Positions 1 to 5,528 of a stretch of DNA of 12,157 nt are shown here, piece by piece. Origin of the DNA: an uncultured Carnobacterium sp. Lineage in GTDB: Bacteria > Bacillota > Bacilli > Lactobacillales > Aerococcaceae. Below the pieces are notes generated by a model. The model was not told the origin of the DNA. It ran no database searches and saw only the letters and a program-made list of their open reading frames with translations. The stretch is from NCBI GenBank assembly GCA_937923125.1, contig CALALK010000006.1, forward strand, positions 1 to 12,157. Reading direction: 5' to 3'. Both the position numbers and the translations under genes were made by a program. How positions within the stretch are numbered: position 1 is the first letter of the stretch; every line of letters starts with the position of its first letter.

Positions 1-1031
1 TCGATAATTGCTTTTTTGTATACAGCAACTTTTTCCTTAACTGCATCTGATAATTGACCATCTGTTAAACCAACACCGTTATCAGATAATCCGTAAAGTA
101 CTTGTTCACCACCGTGGTAGTTTCCTTTAGAAGCATCTTCACTAAATTTGATTAGCGCTTGTTTTACACCTTTAAGTGTAGATGCCAATGTTACGTTACG
201 AGAGTCGTTCACTTTACCTTCTGCTTGTTGGTCTTGGTCAACCCCGATTACCCAAATTTGACGATCTGGATTTGCTTCAACGATTGATTTAGCTGCTGCG
301 AATACTCCAAGTCCTGCACCACCAGCTGCTGCATAAATAATGTCAACATCTGAAGCGTACATTGCTTCTGCAAGAGATTTTGCTTTAGCACCATCTGAGA
401 ATGATTCAGCATATTGAATTTCAACAGTTGCTTTAGGGTTAACTGCTTGAACCCCTGCTTTGAAACCAGCTTCGAATTTGTCTAATGCTGGACCGTGCAT
501 ACCACCGATGAAAGCTACTTTATTTGTTTTAGTTGTTAAACCAGCTGCAACCCCTGCAAGGAAAGCTGCTTCTTGGTCTTTGTAGTTGATTGAAGCAACG
601 TTTGGTTGTTCAACCACACTATCGATAATCGCAAAGTGAGCATCTGGATTTGCTTTTGCTGCTTCATCAACAGCTTTTTGTAATTTAAATCCGATTGCGA
701 AAATAATATTGTACTCATTTAAAACCGCAGTGTTAAGGTTTGTAGTATAGTCAGATTCTGCTTTTGAAAGAATGTAATCAATACCATTCCCTTTTGTTTT
801 ACCACCGTTGTTTTTACCCCATTCTTGAAGGCCTTCCCAAGCGCCTTGGTTGAATGATTTATCGTCAATACCACCAGTATCAGATACCATTACCGCTTTA
901 AAGTTGTCTGAAGAGCCAGCGTTTTGAGAAGATGCTTGTGAGCTATCAGATTTTGATCCGCCACACGCTGCCAATACAGCAGTCGCACCAAGTGTCAATG
1001 CAAATAAAGCTAAATTCTTTTTAGTTTTCAC
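1..1031 (-). CDS. BMP/PnrA-family nucleoside-binding lipoprotein, 3' end outside window
   Basis: Probable substrate-binding lipoprotein of a nucleoside ABC importer, anchored on the outer face of the membrane. The first 343 codons are present; the family is usually about 350-360 residues, so only a short C-terminal piece is missing. The start is GTG at 1031-1029, with GGAGG at 1041-1045 and a 9-nt spacing. A lipoprotein signal is clear: KTKK, a hydrophobic run, then lipobox LAAC with Cys23 and a Ser/Gly/Asn/Gln-rich linker to about residue 43. The family motif DTGGIDDKSFNQ follows at 51-62, and later come a GGMHGPALDKFEAGF-type segment and VIGVDQDQ, both typical of Bmp/Med/PnrA proteins. Related proteins bind purine nucleosides; the exact ligand here is inferred. 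Permease and ATPase genes would be expected downstream, outside the window. It has its own promoter and a PurBox-like site upstream. Confidence 0.93.
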   Translation of the reverse strand, partial: MKTKKNLALFALTLGATAVLAACGGSKSDSSQASSQNAGSSDNFKAVMVSDTGGIDDKSFNQGAWEGLQEWGKNNGGKTKGNGIDYILSKAESDYTTNLNTAVLNEYNIIFAIGFKLQKAVDEAAKANPDAHFAIIDSVVEQPNVASINYKDQEAAFLAGVAAGLTTKTNKVAFIGGMHGPALDKFEAGFKAGVQAVNPKATVEIQYAESFSDGAKAKSLAEAMYASDVDIIYAAAGGAGLGVFAAAKSIVEANPDRQIWVIGVDQDQQAEGKVNDSRNVTLASTLKGVKQALIKFSEDASKGNYHGGEQVLYGLSDNGVGLTDGQLSDAVKEKVAVYKKAII

Positions 1032-1040
1032 GATAAAAAA

Positions 1041-1045
1041 CCTCC
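1041..1045 (-). promoter_or_regulatory. Ribosome binding site of the BMP lipoprotein gene
   Basis: GGAGG on the minus strand, nine bases before a GTG codon. It decides the GTG start at 1031, because no ATG suitably spaced from a ribosome site precedes the lipoprotein signal. Confidence 0.85.
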
Positions 1046-1066
1046 AATAAATGATTTACTACAGTC

Positions 1067-1094
1067 ATTCTAACATAAATAGAATGAAAATCAA
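1067..1094 (-). promoter_or_regulatory. Sigma-A promoter of the BMP lipoprotein gene
   Basis: On the minus strand, -35 TTGATT (1089-1094), a 16-bp spacer and -10 TAGAAT (1067-1072), the latter preceded by TG at the extended -10 position. The predicted transcript would start near 1060 and give a leader of about 30 nt. An inverted repeat AATGAAAA-N12-TTTTCATT (1083-1110) straddles the -35 element. Confidence 0.7.
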
Positions 1095-1126
1095 GCTAAA
1101 TCTTTTCATTGGAGGCAATTTTTATG

Positions 1127-1151
1127 AAAAATGTTCGGGTTTTACATTTTT
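1127..1151 (-). terminator. Weak AT-rich hairpin at the end of ftsK
   Basis: AAAAATGT (1127-1134) can pair with ACATTTTT (1144-1151) around a 9-nt loop, touching the ftsK stop codon. The stem has only one G-C pair and its T-run is inside the arm, so termination would be inefficient. It also overlaps the PurBox-like site. No better ftsK terminator is visible before the next promoter, so some read-through into the BMP gene is plausible. Confidence 0.25.
1130..1142 (-). promoter_or_regulatory. PurBox-like PurR binding site
   Basis: The minus strand reads AAACCCGAACATT, which matches 12 of 13 positions of the PurBox consensus AWWWCCGAACWWT known from Lactococcus lactis and related to the Bacillus subtilis PurR site. 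The only mismatch is a C where W is expected before CCGAAC. The site centre (about 1136) lies about 76 bp upstream of the predicted transcription start, close to the spacing described for PurR-activated lactococcal promoters. This suggests purine-dependent activation of the nucleoside-binding lipoprotein gene. Only one box is seen. Confidence 0.5.
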
Positions 1152-3606
1152 ATGTGTTGGTTTCACCGGATTCGGAAGCGTCATTTTCATTGAAAACATG
1201 AACATTAACTTTTCTTCCTTTACTTCCATCAGCAGGTCCAACATAGCCACGCGCTTCTAAATCATCAATTATACGCGCTGCACGGTTAAATCCGATACGG
1301 AATCTTCTTTGTAAATAAGAGGTACTAATCGTTTCTTGTTCTTTTAATAGTTCAATCACTTCGTAGAATAGTTCGTCTTCTGGTTCACTTCCACCTGCAG
1401 AAGTTGTATTTTCTGAAGGCATCATCGCTTCATCATACTCTACTTCTTGTTGATTCTTAACAAAATCAACGATACGTTCGACTTCTTCGTCTGTTAGGAA
1501 TGCTCCTTGTACACGAATTGGTTTATTTTCACCCATTGGCATATATAGCATATCCCCACGACCTAGAAGTTTCTCAGCACCATTGGCATCGATAATCGTA
1601 CGAGAGTCTGTACCACTGGATACCGCAAAGGCAATACGAGAAGGAACGTTGGCTTTAATAATCCCTGTAATAACGTCAACGGATGGACGTTGTGTTGCAA
1701 GAATCATATGAATTCCGGCAGCACGGGCCATTTGCGCAAGACGAATAATCGCATCTTCCACCTCATTACTTGCAACCATCATTAAGTCCGCAAGCTCGTC
1801 TACAATCACGACGATATAAGGAAGTGTTGGGTTATTTTCGCCAGTTTCACGATTATATTGTTCGACATGAGCGTTATATCCATCGATATTACGCATTCCC
1901 ATTGAAGCGAATAATTCGTAACGTTTTTCCATCTCAGCTACTACTTTTTGTAAGGCTTGAGCCGCTTTACGAGGGTTCGTTACAACCGGAGTTAATAGAT
2001 GCGGAATGCCATTATACACATTCAACTCTACCATCTTCGGATCGATCATCATTAATTTCACTTCATGTGGTTTTGTCTTCATTAAAATACTTGTAATAAT
2101 GCCGTTAATACATACGGATTTACCAGAACCAGTTGAACCGGCAATTAACATATGCGGCATTTTTGTAATATCGCAAAGACGAACATTACCAGAGATATCT
2201 CTTCCTAATGGTACGTCTAAAGGTTTTGGTGATTGAATAGCCGATTGAATCACATCGCTAAACGATACAAAACTTGTTTGGCTATTTGGAACTTCAATCC
2301 CCACATAAGGTTTTCCTGGAATTGGAGCTTCGATACGAATATCTTTAGCTGCAAGTGCAAGAGCAATATCATCACTCAAGTTCACAATCTTGCTTACTTT
2401 TACACCAATCGCTGGTTGAATTTCATATTTTGTAACGGCTGGCCCTAACATTGGGTTTGGCATTACTTTAGCATCCACCCCGAAACTTGCAAAGGTACGT
2501 TCTAAAATACGCATATTCCGTTCTACAATCGTACGTTCATTCGATTGATCCGATTGTTGTACAGGATTTAATAAGGTCACTGGTGGTAATTGATAATCTT
2601 CATCATTTTGTTCACCACTCATTGAAAGTTCCCCGATATCTTCCCCATCATCCTCAAACTCAGGCTCTTCTGGCTTTTGAACTGAAACAGGAGCTACTGG
2701 TTGCGGAGGCATCACTGGAGCTACTGGTTGAACAGGCGCTACTGGTTCCACTGGAGGAATCGGTTCAATAGGTTCTACCATTGGAGAAGTTGCATACTCT
2801 TCCTCTGTTAAAGTTTCATCTTCATATTCATCAAAGAACACATCTTTCATTCGGTCTAATAATGAATGATGTTTTCTTGGTTCTTTTGGTGTTTCAGGTG
2901 TTTCTGTTTGTACTGGAGCAGGAGCTGGTGCTACAGGTGTTGCCACAACTTTCTCCTCAGTTTCTTGTTCTTCTTCCAAGCGGCGCGCTTCACGTTCTGC
3001 TTTACGCTCGGCTAACTTTTCGGAAGCATTCGCTGTTTGCGTACGAACAAAATCCATCACGTCACTTAAATGCACGTTGAAGATCAAAAGTCCGCTACAT
3101 ACTATTAATAAGAAGACGATTAAATACGTTCCCCATTGCGAAACAAGGAAATATGTACATGAATATAGAAGTGTTCCTAACAGCCCACCACCGAGACGTT
3201 GAGAAACAGTATTCGATGTAAAGTCCACCATAAAGCGACTCATCATCTCTTGGAAGACAGGAGAACCTGAACTTGTAAAATTACTATAGGTCATCACAGA
3301 CACGAATAAAAGGAGTGCCACACTTGAAGAGATTGCTGCTGCTATCCATCTCCACATGATTTTAGGCATTCTTCCACGGAATAACATTCCAAAACCAGCT
3401 AGAACGCCGCACACTCCACCGAAAGCAAATAAATCTCCGATAAAGAAACGAATCAGATTCGCAAAGAATTTTCCTAAGAAGCCTAATTGAAAAATTGCTA
3501 ATAAACTATAGACAATAATAAATACGGCAACAGCTTCAATGGATAAAAACGGATTTGTATTCTTTGAATTTTTTCTTTGTGTTTTTTTCTTCGTTTGTTT
3601 AGCCAC
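1150..3606 (-). CDS. ftsK: DNA translocase FtsK/SpoIIIE family
   Basis: Membrane-anchored ATP-driven DNA pump that moves chromosome ends through the division septum and supports dimer resolution. The protein has 818 residues, a normal length for the family. A basic N-terminus is followed by about four membrane segments between residues 22 and 176. A charged, proline-rich linker (about 190-350) follows, with repeated PVAPV/PVEPV steps at 279-308. The motor begins near 355: Walker A AGSTGSGKS (489-497), Walker B IVVIVDELADL (598-608) and conserved ATQRPSVDVITG (637-648). A winged-helix gamma domain for reading polar DNA motifs lies at about 743-805. The start is GTG at 3606-3604, with AAAGGAG six bases upstream; the next ATG is residue 74, inside the membrane region. 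The first 8 bases overlap the DUF1033 gene, implying translational coupling. Confidence 0.97.
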   Translation of the reverse strand: MAKQTKKKTQRKNSKNTNPFLSIEAVAVFIIVYSLLAIFQLGFLGKFFANLIRFFIGDLFAFGGVCGVLAGFGMLFRGRMPKIMWRWIAAAISSSVALLLFVSVMTYSNFTSSGSPVFQEMMSRFMVDFTSNTVSQRLGGGLLGTLLYSCTYFLVSQWGTYLIVFLLIVCSGLLIFNVHLSDVMDFVRTQTANASEKLAERKAEREARRLEEEQETEEKVVATPVAPAPAPVQTETPETPKEPRKHHSLLDRMKDVFFDEYEDETLTEEEYATSPMVEPIEPIPPVEPVAPVQPVAPVMPPQPVAPVSVQKPEEPEFEDDGEDIGELSMSGEQNDEDYQLPPVTLLNPVQQSDQSNERTIVERNMRILERTFASFGVDAKVMPNPMLGPAVTKYEIQPAIGVKVSKIVNLSDDIALALAAKDIRIEAPIPGKPYVGIEVPNSQTSFVSFSDVIQSAIQSPKPLDVPLGRDISGNVRLCDITKMPHMLIAGSTGSGKSVCINGIITSILMKTKPHEVKLMMIDPKMVELNVYNGIPHLLTPVVTNPRKAAQALQKVVAEMEKRYELFASMGMRNIDGYNAHVEQYNRETGENNPTLPYIVVIVDELADLMMVASNEVEDAIIRLAQMARAAGIHMILATQRPSVDVITGIIKANVPSRIAFAVSSGTDSRTIIDANGAEKLLGRGDMLYMPMGENKPIRVQGAFLTDEEVERIVDFVKNQQEVEYDEAMMPSENTTSAGGSEPEDELFYEVIELLKEQETISTSYLQRRFRIGFNRAARIIDDLEARGYVGPADGSKGRKVNVHVFNENDASESGETNT

Positions 3607-3913
3607 GTTCTTCTCCTTTCAACTCTACTAATTGATTCTTCTCATCGACTAAAATGAGCCCGTGGAATACTTGAACATCACATTCACACGACACACAATA
3701 TTCTTTTTCTTCTTTTGTCCAAAAGGCAACAGCACTCTCTCCTTTTGCACGCTTTTCTGGATAGTTTGATTCAAGTCTTGCTTCATGCTTAGTAAAGCTT
3801 TCGTACGCTTCTTCTAATGTACTAAAAACTTCAGTCGAAACAATCATTTTCTCCCAGTCGTCAAAAAACCACCATGGTTCATCCTGACCTACTGTTTCAA
3901 TTACTTTAAACAT
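3599..3913 (-). CDS. DUF1033 family protein
   Basis: Small protein of 104 residues, probably cytoplasmic since it lacks a signal peptide or membrane segment. It matches the DUF1033 family of Lactobacillales by an EPWWFFDDWE motif at 12-21, an AFWTKEEKEYC stretch at 63-73 and a following CDVQVFHGLIL segment. Three cysteines lie close together (73, 76, 78; CxxCxC), which could bind metal or be redox active, though this is inference. The family has no established function that I know of. The start ATG at 3913 has GAGGTG upstream. Its stop codon TAA (3601-3599) lies inside the start region of ftsK, so the two form an operon with an 8-base overlap. That suggests co-regulation with ftsK but does not prove a shared function. 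Confidence 0.88.
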   Translation of the reverse strand: MFKVIETVGQDEPWWFFDDWEKMIVSTEVFSTLEEAYESFTKHEARLESNYPEKRAKGESAVAFWTKEEKEYCVSCECDVQVFHGLILVDEKNQLVELKGEERG

Positions 3914-3931
3914 GTTTTCACCTCGTCTATT

Positions 3932-3961
3932 AGTATACCAAATTTTGCGAAATCATGGTAA
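3932..3961 (-). promoter_or_regulatory. Promoter of the DUF1033-ftsK operon
   Basis: The minus strand carries an extended -10 TGGTATACT, with hexamer TATACT at 3932-3937. A weak -35 TTACCA (3956-3961) lies 18 bp upstream. The -10 is close to consensus and the TGn helps offset the weak -35. The start point would be near 3925, giving a very short leader. It overlaps a candidate promoter on the other strand. Confidence 0.6.
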
Positions 3962-3964
3962 TCT
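3936..3964 (+). promoter_or_regulatory. Candidate promoter of the acylphosphatase gene
   Basis: The plus strand has extended -10 TGGTAATCT (hexamer TAATCT at 3959-3964) and a poor -35 TACCAA (3936-3941) with a 17-bp spacer. It lies face to face on top of the divergent DUF1033-ftsK promoter, each -10 overlapping the other's -35. A leader of about 40 nt would result. The nearer TATGAT at 3990-3995 is too close to the ribosome site to serve. Confidence 0.35.
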
Positions 3965-4010
3965 TGTTTCATAGAGATGAGAAATAATTTATGATTTAGG
4001 AGGTCTTTCC

Positions 4011-4283
4011 ATGATTACAAGACAAATTCGCGTCTGGGGACGTGTTCAAGGGGTTGGTTTTCGCTTTTTCACACAACAATTAGCGATCCAACTCGACCTG
4101 TGCGGAACCGTTCAAAATAAAATGGATGGCTCTGTATTTGCGGTAGCACAAGGTGAGGAAAAAGCTGTCACTCGTTTTATGGAAAGAGTTAAAGCCTCTA
4201 CTTCCCCTTACGGACGTGTGGATCGCTATGAAGAAAGCGAGGTCTGTGACGCCCCGCTATACACAAAGTTTCAAATTATATAA
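4011..4283 (+). CDS. acyP: Acylphosphatase
   Basis: Small cytoplasmic hydrolase that splits acyl phosphates such as acetyl phosphate or carbamoyl phosphate into carboxylate and phosphate. It has 90 residues, the standard family length. The signature VWGRVQGVGFRFF spans 8-20, with the catalytic Arg18, and GTVQNKMDGSV spans 32-42, with the catalytic Asn36. The 18-residue distance between these two residues matches the classical enzymes. The start ATG at 4011 has AGGAGGT at 3998-4004. It sits just upstream of yidC, an order also found in streptococci; the physiological link is not known. yidC also has its own promoter, which begins only 7 bases after this stop codon, so the pair may be partly co-transcribed. 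Confidence 0.95.
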   Translation: MITRQIRVWGRVQGVGFRFFTQQLAIQLDLCGTVQNKMDGSVFAVAQGEEKAVTRFMERVKASTSPYGRVDRYEESEVCDAPLYTKFQII

Positions 4284-4289
4284 AGAACG

Positions 4290-4318
4290 TTGCTATTTCA
4301 ACGAAACACGTGTACAAT
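4290..4318 (+). promoter_or_regulatory. Sigma-A promoter of yidC
   Basis: -35 TTGCTA (4290-4295), 17-bp spacer and -10 TACAAT (4313-4318), placed between the acylphosphatase stop and yidC. The transcript would start near 4325, leaving about 27 nt before the chosen ATG. A short dyad CGTTG-N6-CAACG (4288-4303) overlaps the -35. Confidence 0.68.
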
Positions 4319-4338
4319 AAATCATGTTATTAAATGAA

Positions 4339-4346
4339 AAGGAAAG
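4339..4346 (+). promoter_or_regulatory. Ribosome binding site fixing the yidC start
   Basis: AAGGAAAG lies 5-8 bases before ATG 4352. The in-frame ATG at 4334 has no Shine-Dalgarno sequence before it and would sit almost on the predicted transcription start. The start at 4352 is therefore preferred. Confidence 0.7.
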
Positions 4347-4351
4347 TGATT

Positions 4352-5281
4352 ATGAAACTAACAAAAAAAGCTCAACTGCTATTCGTTGCAACAGTTCTTC
4401 CCCTACTACTTGCGGGATGTACCGTTCAATTTAATGAAAATAAGGAACCAATTGGTTGGCTCTATAATTATTTAGTAGTCCCAACACAATGGTTATTAAA
4501 CCAAATTGCTTCCGTATTTAACGGAAACTACGCGATTGCAATTGTGATCGTATCAATACTTGTTCGTGTCCTATTGATGCCAACACAATTCCATCAAATG
4601 AAAACAATGCTTGTCCAACAAGAAAAAATGGCAGTATTAAAACCTTATATTGCTGAGATTACTGCTCGTGCAGAACAAGCATCAACTCCTCAAGAGAAAC
4701 TTGCAATCCAACAAGAACAAATGGAGTTATACAAATTAAACAATGTCTCATTAATGGGCGGTATCGGTTCAGGATGTTTACCAATCTTGATTACACTCCC
4801 AATCTGGAGCGGATTGTATAACGCGATTCTATTATCAAACGAAATTTCAAGTAGTGATTTCATGGGAATCAACCTTGGAGCACAATTCTTACCAATTGCC
4901 CTTGCGACAATGGTGGCTTACTATGTTCAATCAGTAGTCAGCCAAATGGGAATGGACGAAGAAACGAAAAAACAAAGTCGTTCAATGAACTACATTCTTC
5001 CAATAATGATGTTCATGATGACTTTCCAATCACCAGCTGGGGTTGGTATTTACTTCTTCATCTCTGCCCTTATCCAAATTTTACAATCATGGATTCAAAA
5101 CACATATATTCGTCCAAAAATTAAAGCTCAAATCGACGAAGAATTAAACCATGAAAACATTGTGTTACCACAACGTACAACACCACGTAAAACAGCTCAA
5201 AAAGCAACTCAACAAGAAACGTTCGCACAACGTCAAAACAAAACTGGTGGCCGTAACGCTGGTAAACAAAACCGTAGATAA
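4352..5281 (+). CDS. yidC: Membrane protein insertase YidC, lipoprotein type (YidC2-like)
   Basis: Inserts and helps fold proteins in the cytoplasmic membrane, alone or with the Sec/SRP route. The predicted protein has 309 residues. A lipoprotein signal ends in lipobox LLAGC with Cys23, as in Gram-positive YidC/SpoIIIJ. The 60KD_IMP core follows: a first membrane segment at about 61-78 with the conserved groove arginine (Arg72, in SILVRVLLMP), a cytoplasmic helical hairpin (about 80-128), and further membrane segments around 140-162, 178-196, 213-226 and 230-250. The C-terminal tail (about 272-309) is rich in Lys, Arg, Gln and Thr and strongly basic, as in YidC2 proteins, where such tails contact the ribosome. 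The acylphosphatase neighbour also resembles the streptococcal yidC2 context. An extension to ATG 4334 is possible but lacks a ribosome site. Confidence 0.95.
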   Translation: MKLTKKAQLLFVATVLPLLLAGCTVQFNENKEPIGWLYNYLVVPTQWLLNQIASVFNGNYAIAIVIVSILVRVLLMPTQFHQMKTMLVQQEKMAVLKPYIAEITARAEQASTPQEKLAIQQEQMELYKLNNVSLMGGIGSGCLPILITLPIWSGLYNAILLSNEISSSDFMGINLGAQFLPIALATMVAYYVQSVVSQMGMDEETKKQSRSMNYILPIMMFMMTFQSPAGVGIYFFISALIQILQSWIQNTYIRPKIKAQIDEELNHENIVLPQRTTPRKTAQKATQQETFAQRQNKTGGRNAGKQNRR

Positions 5282-5290
5282 TAACGCAAA

Positions 5291-5324
5291 ATACCTTTGA
5301 GAAATTTTCTCAAAGGTGTTTTTT
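5291..5324 (+). terminator. Rho-independent terminator of yidC
   Basis: ACCTTTGAGA (5293-5302) pairs perfectly with TCTCAAAGGT (5308-5317) around loop AATTT, with two further outer pairs, followed by TTTTTT (5319-5324). It starts 10 bases after the yidC stop. Confidence 0.93.
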
Positions 5325-5332
5325 ATGCTTTT

Positions 5333-5364
5333 GTATCATGCATGATACGTATCACAGATGATAC
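5333..5364. repeat. Double-dyad unit 1
   Basis: GTATCATGCATGATAC (5333-5348) is a perfect 16-bp palindrome. It is followed directly by GTATCACAGATGATAC (5349-5364), with 6-bp arms. The junction TGATACGTATCA (5343-5354) is itself a perfect 12-bp palindrome. Confidence 0.9.
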
Positions 5365-5388
5365 ATCTTAAATTTAAAAACTCCTTTT

Positions 5389-5420
5389 GTATCAATTTTG
5401 ATACGTATCATTTTTGATAC
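5389..5420. repeat. Double-dyad unit 2
   Basis: GTATCAATTTTGATAC (5389-5404) has 7-bp arms and GTATCATTTTTGATAC (5405-5420) has 6-bp arms. The perfect junction palindrome TGATACGTATCA recurs at 5399-5410. All arm bases are identical to unit 1; only the centres differ. Confidence 0.9.
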
Positions 5421-5443
5421 AACTGACTTTTTCAACGGAAGAT

Positions 5444-5475
5444 GTAACAATTATGAACCGTAACAAAAATGTTAC
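5444..5475. repeat. Double-dyad unit 3, diverged
   Basis: GTAACAATTATGAACC (5444-5459) has a decayed right arm. GTAACAAAAATGTTAC (5460-5475) keeps perfect 6-bp arms: arm position 4 changed from T to A, and its partner changed from A to T. The 16+16 layout and unit spacing are kept. Confidence 0.75.
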
Positions 5476-5481
5476 ACTCGC

Positions 5482-5515
5482 AAAAAAAGACATAGCGAAT
5501 CTCTTCGCTATGTCT
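5482..5515 (-). terminator. Terminator of the ABC exporter operon
   Basis: AGACATAGCGAA (5488-5499) pairs with TTCGCTATGTCT (5504-5515), a perfect 12-bp stem with a 4-nt loop. On the minus strand it is followed by seven T (5488-5482). On the plus strand four T follow the stem, so it may also stop read-through from yidC. Confidence 0.92.
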
Positions 5516-5528
5516 TTTCCTATTTATT

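Larger units (their letters stand above)
5333..5475. repeat. Array of three 32-bp double-dyad units (six 16-bp dyads)
   Basis: Three 32-bp units lie at 5333-5364, 5389-5420 and 5444-5475, separated by 24 and 23 bp. Each unit is two abutting 16-bp dyads of form GTAWCA-N4-TGWTAC. The N4 centres are TGCA, CAGA, ATTT, TTTT, ATTA and AAAA in order. Units 1 and 2 share every arm base; unit 3 is diverged. The array fills the convergent gap between yidC and the ABC operon and is enclosed by a terminator on each side, so it should be little transcribed. The spacers have no obvious mutual similarity. A protein-binding site array is the simplest reading; a short palindromic repeat element is the alternative. 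I do not recognise a known family. Confidence 0.85.

Noticed and set aside
885..897. GTATCAGATAC, a dyad similar to the array motif, inside the BMP gene
   Set aside because: It has the wrong centre length and encodes the conserved VSDTGG of the family, so coding constraint explains it.
1124..1201. Plus-strand 25-codon reading frame MKNVRVLHFYVLVSPDSEASFSLKT with a GGAGG eight bases upstream
   Set aside because: It lies antisense to the ftsK end and over the PurBox-like site, has no clear promoter, and ends in sequence explained by ftsK coding. The ribosome-site match is probably chance, though it could be tested by ribosome profiling.
3990..3995. TATGAT as -10 of the acylphosphatase gene
   Set aside because: Transcription would start inside the ribosome binding site at 3998-4004, leaving no usable leader, and no -35 is visible at 17 bp.
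5333..5475. CRISPR array (32-bp repeats with 23-24 bp spacers)
   Set aside because: The repeat centres differ between copies, each repeat is two palindromes, there are only three units, and no cas gene is present.
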